Of a stretch of DNA of 64,000 bases, positions 38,061 through 47,661 are shown piece by piece; the first letter of the stretch is position 1, and each line of letters begins with the position of its first letter. The translations under genes and the position numbers were made by a program. The notes under the pieces were generated by a model, which was given only the letters and a program-made list of their open reading frames with translations, was not told where the DNA came from and made no database searches. Where the stretch lies: positions 38,518 to 102,517 of IMG/VR virus record IMGVR_UViG_3300021378_000009. The stretch is one strand, 5' to 3'. The stretch is from a virus.

Positions 38061-39395
38061 ATGACAAATAAAATTAAAGGTACATATATTTCAATAGATC
38101 CTAGTAGTATAACTACTCAAAAGTCAAAAGTTAGACAGCTTGTGGATATTATTCAAGCTGATATACATAGCGCAGGTTCTGCAAATACAAGAAAAAAGTA
38201 TGAAGTTTTTGCAAGTGGTGGAACTGGATTAACTACTGTAAAAAGTGGACTTTTTCAAACTATATATGATCAAGATCACACTTTACAAACTTCTAACCCT
38301 ATTTTTGATATGACTGTTGGAATTTATGAAGGAAGTACAACATATACAACAACAGCTCCTAAAAGTGGCACAGATAGTAGTGGAAAGTTATTATTTAATA
38401 ATACAACTCTTATGATGAGAGAAAAAGGACATATATATAAGCAATATGCACAAAATATTCTTGGTGATCCTGATAGTGTTTTTAAAGTTCCTTTTGATGC
38501 AGATTTATCTTCAACACCTACGGCACAAGTTGACCATGCTATTTTTATTAACATAGGAAGACTTTTTACTAGAGATAATATTAAAAAAGAATCTTTTGCA
38601 ATGAGATTTTATCAAAAAGCTGCAGTAGTAAAAATAGATGAAAATCATGTTGGTGCTCCAACATCTACAGAAGTTGATGAAAATATTAGTGGTTCCTTAC
38701 CTTCAGTTACAGGATCAACTTACATGAAGCTTTATGATACAGGTGCATCTAGTAGCAAAAAAGTTTCTCCTATTGCAGGAGAATTTGGAACTCTTAAACT
38801 AGATGATGGTAGTAATACTCCTGTTGGGATTATTTATTATGATCTAGGAATTGTAATGTTTGATGCTGAAAAATTGTTTACAGGAAATCAAGTATTAAGA
38901 GGTTTAGTATCAGATGTAACTTCTACGCAAGATAATCAAACTTTACCAGCTGTAAATAATGATGCTAATACTGCACAAATACATCCTCCGTTTGGATACA
39001 ATTCAGGAAATAAAGTTTTCAGTGGTAGTTTTATTCCTAATTTCTGGATAAGCGGTTCTATTGATGATATAGTTGATCATGTTTGTGATACAAGATTTGG
39101 TTCTGCTAATTTAACTGCAATGGCATTTAAAAATGAGACTACAATTAATTCTTCTTTGATATTCTGTAGAGCAGCGCCATCACAACTTAATTTTTCAACA
39201 AATCCAACTTATACTGATAGTAGTGGTAAATTAAGAGTAATAACAGAAGATGATGATAAAGTATTTTCATATATAACTACTGTAGGTTTACATGGTGGCG
39301 CTGATAATTCTTTGCTTGCAGTTGCTAAATTATCTAGGCCTGTTGAAAAGAACGAAGAAACAGATCTTTCAATTAGAATTAGACTTGATTATTAA
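38061..39395 (+). CDS. Virion structural protein with C-terminal AVAKL..RxRLDY motif, copy 1
   Basis: 444 residues. Ends in YITTVGLHGG, LLAVAKLSRPV and SIRIRLDY. This ending recurs in the next gene and is known to me from structural proteins of distant T4-like phages. The body is beta-rich with FNNTTLMMREKGHIYKQYAQ and CRAAPSQLNFSTNPTY, the latter also a typical pattern. The gene is spaced 10 bases from both neighbours and has AGGAA upstream. The conserved C-terminus may be an assembly or docking element. A baseplate or tail location is inferred. Confidence 0.68.
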   Translation: MTNKIKGTYISIDPSSITTQKSKVRQLVDIIQADIHSAGSANTRKKYEVFASGGTGLTTVKSGLFQTIYDQDHTLQTSNPIFDMTVGIYEGSTTYTTTAPKSGTDSSGKLLFNNTTLMMREKGHIYKQYAQNILGDPDSVFKVPFDADLSSTPTAQVDHAIFINIGRLFTRDNIKKESFAMRFYQKAAVVKIDENHVGAPTSTEVDENISGSLPSVTGSTYMKLYDTGASSSKKVSPIAGEFGTLKLDDGSNTPVGIIYYDLGIVMFDAEKLFTGNQVLRGLVSDVTSTQDNQTLPAVNNDANTAQIHPPFGYNSGNKVFSGSFIPNFWISGSIDDIVDHVCDTRFGSANLTAMAFKNETTINSSLIFCRAAPSQLNFSTNPTYTDSSGKLRVITEDDDKVFSYITTVGLHGGADNSLLAVAKLSRPVEKNEETDLSIRIRLDY

Positions 39396-39405
39396 AAGAT
39401 AAATT

Positions 39406-42372
39406 ATGACTTTTATACCTTTAAAAAATATAAACTTTGTTAGAACAAAAGTAGAGTATAAGCCTGAAATACAGTATACATCTGGATCTATATTTTGTAA
39501 AAATTTTAATGACTTAGATATTGACTCTGCAGGTATAAAGGGTACAATAAAAGATAAAAATGACGATTCTTATTGTATTATATTAGATAACATTACAATA
39601 AGTAAAGACAGCGAAAGCCTCATAACAGTTCCAAGCAATACAACTGATGCTGCAGAATTTAGAGAGGGAATTGCAAGTTTATTATCAGAAGAAAGCTTTA
39701 ATAGCTCTATTTTTGATGAGCTTGATAGCCTTAGAGAAGACTTTTTACCTGGAATTGATACATCAACAGATGTTAGAACAAATTATAATTCTAATAACTT
39801 TAAAAATACTTTTTCAATAAATAAGCTTAAACCTAAGTTCTTATATGACGATTATTTCTTAAGAAAGAAAAATATAATTAAAAATAATTTATATAGCTAT
39901 TATCTTCATAATAAAGATGTTGACAATTTAAATAATATTAATTGGGGTTTTTACAACTACAATACTATAAACTTTTTCAATAATAAGAAATATGAGAATA
40001 TAACGCATTCAAACTGTATTGTTTATCCAAACTTAAAAATAAATGATTCATCTGTAGAAAACACTATCGATGCAGTAAACAAAAAAGATTTTTGTATATC
40101 TTTCTATATAAATAAAAGAAAAGAAAGCGCATTAAAAAATAAAGGATGTATATTTCACATCCCAGGATTAGTCAATTGTTATATTGATAATGGAACGTCT
40201 AAAAATATAAGCCAGGATATTAACGGCTTTAAGCTACGTTTCACTTTTGGCAAAGATACATATAAACACATAGATTCTGTAATAAATAATAACAGCAGCA
40301 ACGTAGCAACTTCTGATGATAATTTTATATATTCAAACTTTTGGAATTCTATAGCTATAAACTTCTTTGTTGATGGTAATGTAGTTAGTTTAAACATTTA
40401 TCAGAATGGTGAGTATTATAAAACAATAAAAGTTTCAAATATAGAGTTTGATACAAATAATTCTGCTTACGATTCTTATATTTGTATAGGCAATAAACCT
40501 TCATATATATACAACAATAACGGTCCAGATATTAGAAGTAACTATTTTAAGCACTTTTTTGCTCAAGACTTACTTGAAACTGATGATATTAAAGGCCCTT
40601 ACTTTAAAAAGCATATTAGCTTTGGATCTAAGACTAATTTATATAACAATTCAAGCAACATAAGTCAAGTATCAGCTTCTATTAGCGGATTTACAAGTAA
40701 TTTAAATAACTTTGGATCAGAAGCATTAGAATCTGAAATTTGTGATTTTAGAATTTACAAAAAAGATCAAAGTTCTGACAATATTAGAAATATATTTAAA
40801 AGAAGTGTAGAAAACGTAAGTTTAGAATCTGATTTAGACTTTTATTTACCTGTTTATTTTGTACCTATTGTAGTTCAAAAAGAAGATATTTTCAATGCTA
40901 GCGGAGTTAATAGACATATACAATATAGCGGATTATCTAATCCATATTTTGCAAATACTTGTGGTGGATATAAAGTATCTATTGAAAGCTTTTTAGTTGA
41001 TTTTGTCAATCAAATATCTCCAAATGTTGTTATTAACAATAACTCAATAGACTGTAAATCAAATACATCTGTTAGTAGTACAATAAATTATTCTTCAAGC
41101 AATAGTAATATTTCTCTAAAAGATTATCAATTAATCAAAAAAGGAAGTTCAGTAAACGAAGTATACTTAAATAATTTATGTACAGATACTAGAAATTCAA
41201 ATGATAATGCTTTTAATCTTCACTATATTAATAATCTAATATTGCCAAATGATAATGGTTTACAGCTACAGAAACATAAAGTTATTACAAACAGTTTTAA
41301 TCTTTCAGAAGATCAAAAAAAGTTTTTTGAAATAAATGACTTAGATAATATTACAAAAGATTTTCATATAAATACTGATGTTAAAAATATCGATAGTTAT
41401 AATCTACATTTAAATTTTTTAAACAATGACAATGAAGTTAATATTAATAATACAAGTGATATTATCAACTTTAATGATGTAAATAACGAAGTAAGATTTA
41501 TAAATACGTATGTAGATGTATTGAAAAATAAAGATCTTTTAACATATCATATAGAATACTCTGATAGTGAGTTAAATACAAATGGTTTTGTAAATGATGA
41601 GTATTATCAGGGTAAAATATTATCTAATTTTTTATATCATTCTGATTATGAATTAGATAATCATAATGTACAACATAGAGACTTTAAAAGTGTTATTACA
41701 TCTGATCAAGAACTAATATTAGATAGAAAATCAATTAGAATAGGTACTAAATCTAATATAAATAGTGTAACAGATAGTTATCAGTTTTATGATTCCTTTA
41801 TAGTTCCTTACTATGATTATAATAAGTATTTTTATAGTTCATCTAATATAATAGAAGTATCATCACAATTTTACAATAAAAAAATTGAAAAAGAAACATT
41901 TAATATAAAAGACGTAGACTTAATGGGATCTTTTGGAGAATTATCTATAAGTTTAAAAGACAATGGATACGGTTGTTTATATAGATCAGACTGTAAAAGT
42001 GAAGTTGCTAAATGGAACTATGTAGGGCATTTATTTTATAGTGAGGGTATTGCAACAATACATCACCCAGGTCTTGAAAACTTTGGATCATCTAATTTTA
42101 ACACAACATTCAGATATGAAAATAATATATTTGTTAATGAAATTAATATTCAATGTGAAAGTGGTATGATAAATGAATCAGTTAATAAATCATACAATTC
42201 AGATTTAAAATCAAGTGAGAGTTCATTTGATTCTGATGAATCTTTTGTTTATATTACTGATATAAATTTACATGATGAGAATCTTAATATAGTAGCTAAA
42301 GCAAAACTAGCTCAGCCTGTAGCTAAGAAAAATACAGATAATATATTATTTAGATTAAAGATGGACTATTAA
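39406..42372 (+). CDS. Large virion structural protein with AVAKL-type C-terminus and LamG-like part
   Basis: 988 residues. The C-terminus YITDINLH, NIVAKAKLAQPV and LFRLKMDY aligns with that of copy 1. Residues about 225-470 show a LamG-like sandwich (FCISFYINKRKES, FWNSIAINFFVDGNVVSLNI, SYICIGN, CDFRIYKKDQSSDNI). It thus looks like the copy 1 protein with a long Asn/Asp-rich, carbohydrate-binding-type insertion. It is the last gene of the baseplate block; the resolvase gene follows after one base, so structural and DNA-repair genes are in one operon. Confidence 0.62.
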   Translation: MTFIPLKNINFVRTKVEYKPEIQYTSGSIFCKNFNDLDIDSAGIKGTIKDKNDDSYCIILDNITISKDSESLITVPSNTTDAAEFREGIASLLSEESFNSSIFDELDSLREDFLPGIDTSTDVRTNYNSNNFKNTFSINKLKPKFLYDDYFLRKKNIIKNNLYSYYLHNKDVDNLNNINWGFYNYNTINFFNNKKYENITHSNCIVYPNLKINDSSVENTIDAVNKKDFCISFYINKRKESALKNKGCIFHIPGLVNCYIDNGTSKNISQDINGFKLRFTFGKDTYKHIDSVINNNSSNVATSDDNFIYSNFWNSIAINFFVDGNVVSLNIYQNGEYYKTIKVSNIEFDTNNSAYDSYICIGNKPSYIYNNNGPDIRSNYFKHFFAQDLLETDDIKGPYFKKHISFGSKTNLYNNSSNISQVSASISGFTSNLNNFGSEALESEICDFRIYKKDQSSDNIRNIFKRSVENVSLESDLDFYLPVYFVPIVVQKEDIFNASGVNRHIQYSGLSNPYFANTCGGYKVSIESFLVDFVNQISPNVVINNNSIDCKSNTSVSSTINYSSSNSNISLKDYQLIKKGSSVNEVYLNNLCTDTRNSNDNAFNLHYINNLILPNDNGLQLQKHKVITNSFNLSEDQKKFFEINDLDNITKDFHINTDVKNIDSYNLHLNFLNNDNEVNINNTSDIINFNDVNNEVRFINTYVDVLKNKDLLTYHIEYSDSELNTNGFVNDEYYQGKILSNFLYHSDYELDNHNVQHRDFKSVITSDQELILDRKSIRIGTKSNINSVTDSYQFYDSFIVPYYDYNKYFYSSSNIIEVSSQFYNKKIEKETFNIKDVDLMGSFGELSISLKDNGYGCLYRSDCKSEVAKWNYVGHLFYSEGIATIHHPGLENFGSSNFNTTFRYENNIFVNEINIQCESGMINESVNKSYNSDLKSSESSFDSDESFVYITDINLHDENLNIVAKAKLAQPVAKKNTDNILFRLKMDY

Positions 42373-42373
42373 A

Positions 42374-42922
42374 ATGAATCTAGGATTAGATATATCTACG
42401 TCAATCATTGGTGTTTGTTTATTTGACGATGCGAAGCTTGAACTTATGGATAAAATTGATTTGACTAAAGTAAAGTGTATTTTTGAAAAAGCTAAAGTTG
42501 TTGAAGATTATTTCAATAATTTAGTAAACAATTATAAAATTACAAAAATATACATTGAGGATATACTTCAGGCGTTTAGAAGAGGCATGTCTTCTTCAAA
42601 GACACTTATGCAACTTGCACGATTTAATGGGGTCGTATCAAACATTGTATATCGCAGCTGTGGTTTAATCCCTGTTTATATTAATGTTAATACCGCAAGG
42701 AAACAATTAAATATTAAAATAGATAAAAACAGTGATATAGACAAGAAAGAACAGGTTCTTGATTGGGTAGATAATGATTTAGGTGGTTATGTGTGGCCTA
42801 AAAAGACAATAAGTCGTGGGAAAAATAAAGGTTGTGTAAAATATGAAAAATTTTGTTATGATATGTCTGACTCTTATGTAATATGTAAAGCGGGTATAAA
42901 ATTAAATGGACATAATCAATAA
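42374..42922 (+). CDS. RuvC-like Holliday junction resolvase (RNase H fold)
   Basis: 182 residues. Asp6 (LGLDISTSIIGV), Glu62 (IYIEDIL) and Asp163/Asp166 (YDMSDSYVICKAG) give the D-E-D set of the RNase H fold, with the spacing of RuvC-type resolvases. It should cut branched DNA before or during packaging, the role played by gp49 (endonuclease VII) in T4, which is an unrelated fold. The primase gene starts 17 bases before its stop. The position next to primase and Mre11-Rad50 supports a recombination role. Confidence 0.8.
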   Translation: MNLGLDISTSIIGVCLFDDAKLELMDKIDLTKVKCIFEKAKVVEDYFNNLVNNYKITKIYIEDILQAFRRGMSSSKTLMQLARFNGVVSNIVYRSCGLIPVYINVNTARKQLNIKIDKNSDIDKKEQVLDWVDNDLGGYVWPKKTISRGKNKGCVKYEKFCYDMSDSYVICKAGIKLNGHNQ

Positions 42923-43868
42923 AAGACTTGATTTTTTCGACAGCTTTATTGACAATTATCAATTAGGAAAAGATGGAGTTAACTTAAATATTTGGTGTCC
43001 TTTCTGTAGACATGAATCAAAAAATAAACTTAAGTTAAGTATACACCTAGAAAAAGGATTTTATCATTGTTGGGTTTGTGACAAAAAAGGATCTAACATA
43101 CCTAACCTTTTAAAGTATATTGATAAAAGTAAAATTGAAGAATCTAAAAGATATTTTAAATCACACAGTAAAAAGTTTTCTTTGTTTGAAGAAGAAATTG
43201 AAGAAGAGTATATTAATATCTCTCTTCCTGATAATTTTAAGTTTTTTATAGAAAACTTTAACCCAATAGATCCAGATGCAAGAGATGTTTTTAAGTATGC
43301 TATAAAAAGAGGCACAAATAAACATAAACTATGTATGTTAAGAATGGGATATTCACTTGATAGAGATTTTAAAAGATACTTAATACTACCGAGTTATGAT
43401 AAAAGTGGAAGCTTAAACTACTATGTAAGTAGAAATATTGATGTAGATACGCATAATTCCTATAAATATAAAAATGCTTCAGTCCCTAAAAAGAATATAA
43501 TATTTAATGAATTAAACATATGTTGGGAAAAGCCACTGACTATCGTAGAAGGTCCTTTAGATTTAATTAAAACAAATGATAATTCTACATGTCTATTAGG
43601 ATCTTCTTTAACTGAAGATATGATATTATTTCAGCAAATAATTAAAAATAAAACTAAAGTTAACTTAGCACTAGACAGCGATGCTTATGCTAAAGCCCTG
43701 TATATTGCGAAACTTTTACGAGGTTATGATATAGATGTAAGAATAGTAGACACAAGAGGCGGAGAAGACGTAGGTGATATGAGTCATAAAAAATTCTCAA
43801 AAAGGCTTGAAGATTCTAAAGAATATTCATATAATGATAGTATATTATCTAAAATAAGGATGCTATGA
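42906..43868 (+). CDS. DNA primase, DnaG type
   Basis: 320 residues, close to T4 gp61 (342). Cys31, Cys34, Cys55 and Cys58 (CPFC, CWVC) form the zinc-binding domain. The Toprim domain carries Glu215 (LTIVEGPLDLI) and Asp257/Asp259 (LALDSDAYAKA). It makes RNA primers for lagging strand synthesis with a helicase that is not in the window. Overlaps both neighbours (17 and four bases), a sign of tight translational coupling with the resolvase and Mre11-Rad50. Confidence 0.88.
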   Translation: MDIINKRLDFFDSFIDNYQLGKDGVNLNIWCPFCRHESKNKLKLSIHLEKGFYHCWVCDKKGSNIPNLLKYIDKSKIEESKRYFKSHSKKFSLFEEEIEEEYINISLPDNFKFFIENFNPIDPDARDVFKYAIKRGTNKHKLCMLRMGYSLDRDFKRYLILPSYDKSGSLNYYVSRNIDVDTHNSYKYKNASVPKKNIIFNELNICWEKPLTIVEGPLDLIKTNDNSTCLLGSSLTEDMILFQQIIKNKTKVNLALDSDAYAKALYIAKLLRGYDIDVRIVDTRGGEDVGDMSHKKFSKRLEDSKEYSYNDSILSKIRML

Positions 43869-46800
43869 AAAACAGTAAAAAATTTAGATGTTTACATATA
43901 TCTGATGTTCACTTTAGAGGTTTAACTAGACATAATGAATACAGACTTGTTTTTGAAAAATTATTTAAAAAAGCAATAGAGCTAAGTCCAAATATAATCT
44001 TTATAGGCGGCGATATTGTTCATTCAAAAACACAAGGAATTAGTCCTGAACTTATTGATATTTTAACATGGTGGTTTAATTCATTATCAAAAATAGCGCC
44101 TACGCATGTTATTCTAGGGAATCATGACGGTCTAATACTTAATGAAAACAGACAAGATGCAATATCTCCTATTATTAATGCGTTAGACAATAAAAACATA
44201 TTTCTATATAAAAAAAGCGGTACATATTCAACTGGTATAAAGGGATTTAATTGGTGTGTATTTTCTTGTTTTGATGAAGAAGGTTGGAAAGATGTAGAAA
44301 TCGTAGAAGAAGAAGTAAATATTGCATGTTTTCATGGCGGAGTCTTAGGATCTTTGACAGATACAGACTGGAATATAAAAGGAGAAGTTTCTTTAAGCTT
44401 TTTCAATAATTTTGATTTCGGGTTTTTAGGTGACATACACAAGATACAATATCTTGATGATGAAAAAAGAATAGCTTATCCAGGAAGTACAATTCAACAA
44501 AACTATGGTGAAGACATAGAAAAAGGATTTTTATATTGGGAAATAAACAGTAGATATGACTATAATTCTGAATTTTTTAGTATTGAAAACCCTTTTCCAC
44601 ACATTACTATTAATTGGGAAGGCAACATTAAAAACACAATCGATGCCTTACGCAATGTCAGTAAAAACAGTAGAATAAGAATAAGATCTAAAGATAATAT
44701 AACGCAATCAGAAATTAATCTATTGCATGAGTACTTAAAGAGTGAAAAAAAAGCAAAGGAAATAGTTTACCAGAATCTAGGTATAAAAAACTGTATAGAA
44801 GAAGATAATGTTATAGAAGAAACTACTATAAACATAAAATCCGATTTAGACAGAATTAATTTGTTAAAAACATACTTTAAAGATGAAGATGAAAAATTAA
44901 TTTGTGAGATAGATAAACGTTATAGAGAACATTTAGATAATGTATCAAAAGACTATTCTGTTTACAATAGTAATAAATGGTCAATTAAGTCTGTAAGCTT
45001 TGACAATACTTTTGGATACGGTAAAAACAATCTTATAGACTTTGAAAAACTCAACGGTATTGTAGGTATATTTGGAAACAATAGATGTGGTAAATCATCT
45101 ATACCCGGCACTATAATGTATGGTTTGTTCAATACTACTGATAGAGGTTCTATAAAGAACGAGTATATAGTTAACTCAAGAAAAGGATCATGTAAAGCAA
45201 AGATAAAATTTACAGCTTCAGGAAAAGAATACGAGATAGTAAGAGAAACTATAAAAAAGTCGAACAAGAACAATAAAATATCAACATCAACATCTTTAAA
45301 GCTTACAAATAATGCAGGCGAAGAATTAAAAGATAAGACTGAAGAGCAGCGAAGAGAAACAGAAAAAGTTCTAAGAGGCATAATTGGAGCTCACGAAGAA
45401 TTTTTATGTACAACTTTTGCATCTCAAGGTGAAACTAATTCTTTTATTAAAGAGAAAACAACAGCAAGAAAAAAGATATTATCTAAGTTTTTAAATCTAG
45501 ACATATATGAAGAGCTACATAAACTATCTAGAGATGAGTATATTATTGTAAAGAACAAGCTTAAAGAGTTAAATGAAAAGCAATGGCAAAACATTGTTGC
45601 TGATGAAAAATCAAAAATAATCAGTCTAAATCTTAAAAACAAAGAGCTTGAATCAAATATTATTGAAATAAGAAGTTTAGAACTAGAAAAAAATATATCA
45701 CTTAATAAAATAAATAATCTTTCTGATAAAGATTTAGTAAGTCAAGTAAAAACAGAAAGAGAAATTTTATTACTAAAGGATAACAATGAAAGCTTAGTAC
45801 TCGGATTAGAAGATAAAAATAAAAAGCTAGAAAATTTTAAAGTTAAGGCTGACAAAATAAAAAGCTTTAAAGCAGACTTTCCTTTAAAGAAACTAGAAAG
45901 TGACAAAGAAAAACTTAATATTTTAAGCAACAATCTTGTTGATTTAAAGAATAAAATATCTAATATCAAGTTAAAAGAAAAGAATGCTAACAATCAAATA
46001 AAAACTTTAAGCGAAGTTCCATGTGGCGATAAATTTAAAAGTTGTATGTTTATTAAAGCTGCGCATAAAGCTAAAGATGACATTCCTGATATTAAAAAAG
46101 CAACAAAAAGTTTACAAGGTTCAGTTTTAGAAGTCCAAGAAATAATAAAGAGTCTTGAAAAAGAAGAAATAACAAACAAATTAAAAAAGTATAGTGATCT
46201 ATTAAATAAAGAGTATGCTTTAAACATTGATATAAAAAACATTAAAAACGAAATCTTAAGAAATGAAAAAAGTCTAGAAGATAATATTGAAGAAATCGAA
46301 GCAAAGCGATTGTTGCTAGAATCAATTTCTAATAGTGACAATGATAGTTTAATCAAAGAAATAGAAAAGATAAAAACAGAATTAAAAGAGATATCAAAAA
46401 ACATAAATAATTGCGAAATCCAAAAACAAGAAAATTTAAAAAATGTTTTTAGAATAGAAAACAATATTGAAAGTCTTGAAGAAGAAGAAAAAACTTATGA
46501 AGATTTATTAAATAAATGGCATGTATTAGACTTGTTTAGCAGATCATTATCTAAAAAAGATGGTATTCCTACTATGTTAATAAACTCTTCTTTACCTAAG
46601 ATTAATAAAGAAATAAAAAATATTTTAAGCGGTGTATGCAACTTTGATATTGAGCTTGTTGATGAAAAGAATGGTAATTTAAATATTTATATTGATTATG
46701 GCGAATCAAAAAGAATAATAGAGTGTTGTAGCGGGATGGAAAAAATGATTTCATCTATCGCCATAAGAGTTGCGCTTATAAACATATCAAACCTTCCCAA

Positions 46801-47002
46801 GTCAGATATGTTTATAATTGATGAAGGTTTTGGTGCATTAGACAGCACAAATATTGAAGCTTGTGGTAGACTTTTAAAAAGCTTGAAAAAATACTTTAAA
46901 ACTATTTTAATAATATCACATATTGATACTATAAAAGACATAGTTGATAAAAACTTGGAAATAACTTTAAAGGGCAAAGATTCACATGTTAGATTTGAAT
47001 AA
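43865..47002 (+). CDS. Single-chain Mre11-Rad50 (gp47-gp46) recombination nuclease/ATPase
   Basis: 1045 residues that join two proteins which are separate in T4 (gp47 and gp46) and in cells (SbcD and SbcC). Residues 1-250 are the Mre11-type phosphoesterase: SDVH (D14, H16), GGD (D50), GNHD (85-88), H157 and GDIH (189-192). After a linker of about 120 residues, the Rad50 part begins with Walker A GNNRCGKSS (404-412). A coiled coil with a hook (C720, C727) follows, then the signature SGMEK (956-960) and Walker B MFIIDEGFGALD (982-993). All catalytic residues that I can check are present. It processes double-strand ends for recombination-dependent replication. No stop or frameshift separates the two halves. 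Confidence 0.9.
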   Translation: MKNSKKFRCLHISDVHFRGLTRHNEYRLVFEKLFKKAIELSPNIIFIGGDIVHSKTQGISPELIDILTWWFNSLSKIAPTHVILGNHDGLILNENRQDAISPIINALDNKNIFLYKKSGTYSTGIKGFNWCVFSCFDEEGWKDVEIVEEEVNIACFHGGVLGSLTDTDWNIKGEVSLSFFNNFDFGFLGDIHKIQYLDDEKRIAYPGSTIQQNYGEDIEKGFLYWEINSRYDYNSEFFSIENPFPHITINWEGNIKNTIDALRNVSKNSRIRIRSKDNITQSEINLLHEYLKSEKKAKEIVYQNLGIKNCIEEDNVIEETTINIKSDLDRINLLKTYFKDEDEKLICEIDKRYREHLDNVSKDYSVYNSNKWSIKSVSFDNTFGYGKNNLIDFEKLNGIVGIFGNNRCGKSSIPGTIMYGLFNTTDRGSIKNEYIVNSRKGSCKAKIKFTASGKEYEIVRETIKKSNKNNKISTSTSLKLTNNAGEELKDKTEEQRRETEKVLRGIIGAHEEFLCTTFASQGETNSFIKEKTTARKKILSKFLNLDIYEELHKLSRDEYIIVKNKLKELNEKQWQNIVADEKSKIISLNLKNKELESNIIEIRSLELEKNISLNKINNLSDKDLVSQVKTEREILLLKDNNESLVLGLEDKNKKLENFKVKADKIKSFKADFPLKKLESDKEKLNILSNNLVDLKNKISNIKLKEKNANNQIKTLSEVPCGDKFKSCMFIKAAHKAKDDIPDIKKATKSLQGSVLEVQEIIKSLEKEEITNKLKKYSDLLNKEYALNIDIKNIKNEILRNEKSLEDNIEEIEAKRLLLESISNSDNDSLIKEIEKIKTELKEISKNINNCEIQKQENLKNVFRIENNIESLEEEEKTYEDLLNKWHVLDLFSRSLSKKDGIPTMLINSSLPKINKEIKNILSGVCNFDIELVDEKNGNLNIYIDYGESKRIIECCSGMEKMISSIAIRVALINISNLPKSDMFIIDEGFGALDSTNIEACGRLLKSLKKYFKTILIISHIDTIKDIVDKNLEITLKGKDSHVRFE

Positions 47003-47243
47003 TAAAGATTCATGGATTAAGATCGATGACAGACATGAAGAGTTTGTAAAAAACGGAATAAGATTTGTTAGAGAAATTAATGATGATTCACTGCCGCTTG
47101 ACTGCCCTATATGTAAAAAGCTTATAAACTGTATTGAAGACGTTGAAATGCTTAGAAAAGAAAATTGTTGTGAGTTATGTTATGACATGCATTACTTTAC
47201 TAATAAAGAAAAATGGGATAATGGCTGGAGACCAAATATATAA
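46986..47243 (+). CDS. Small zinc-ribbon protein
   Basis: 85 residues. Cys40-x2-Cys43 (CPIC) and Cys62-x2-Cys65 (CELC) form a treble-clef or ribbon-like zinc site. It starts 17 bases inside the end of the Mre11-Rad50 gene and is thus coupled to it. The C-terminal YFTNKEKWDNGWRP is aromatic and may be a binding peptide. Small proteins of this kind occur in T4-like phages without known function. A nucleic acid or protein adaptor is plausible. Confidence 0.65.
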   Translation: MLDLNNKDSWIKIDDRHEEFVKNGIRFVREINDDSLPLDCPICKKLINCIEDVEMLRKENCCELCYDMHYFTNKEKWDNGWRPNI

Positions 47244-47288
47244 CGTGATAGATAATTATTAATATAAATTGAAAGGTTTGTAAATCAA

Positions 47289-47660
47289 ATGGAATATGAA
47301 TTAATACAATCTTTAGGGAATTGTTTAGACAATGTATATAACAACTATGCAGAGTCTCATGATAGAAGAACAGTTGCTTCTATAAAAAATGACTTGTTAT
47401 GCATAGAGTATAGAACTATATTAAGAGCTGCTAAAGATGTTGAGCTTAGAAGTCAAATAGATGCTTTAAAATCTGAAACTATGCAAATGATAACTTCTCG
47501 TCTTAAATTAATAAAAGAAGAGTTTAAAGAAACTTCAGGTAGATCTTTAAAAACTAAAAAAGATTCAGAGTCAGATTCAATGGAAACTTTAACTGTATCA
47601 CCATACAACCCAATAAGAACTATTAAATATAAGTTCTGTGTTTGTTATACGGTTTCATAA
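47289..47660 (+). CDS. Small helical protein in small-terminase position
   Basis: 123 residues; residues 1-90 are predicted helical (SLGNCLDNVYNNYAES, DVELRSQIDALKSETMQMI), followed by a Ser/Lys-rich linker and a distinct tail, SPYNPIRTIKYKFCVCYTVS. It ends one base before the large terminase start. In T4 this position is held by gp16, the small terminase, also a small helical protein. I see no DNA-binding signature that would prove it. The start has GAAAGG upstream. TerS is the best guess by position only. Confidence 0.55.
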   Translation: MEYELIQSLGNCLDNVYNNYAESHDRRTVASIKNDLLCIEYRTILRAAKDVELRSQIDALKSETMQMITSRLKLIKEEFKETSGRSLKTKKDSESDSMETLTVSPYNPIRTIKYKFCVCYTVS

Positions 47661-47661
47661 T

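Noticed and set aside
45994-46464. Open frame on the minus strand opposite the Rad50 coiled coil
   Set aside because: Phe/Ser/Leu-rich mirror of a Lys/Glu-rich coiled coil, typical of antisense shadows.
43865-47002. Two separate genes for Mre11 and Rad50
   Set aside because: There is no stop between the halves, and no ribosome binding site with a start near residues 300-375 that would clearly begin a second protein.
47263-47270. TATAAATT before the gene at 47289 as a late promoter
   Set aside because: Same problem: the transcript would begin inside GAAAGG at 47271-47276.
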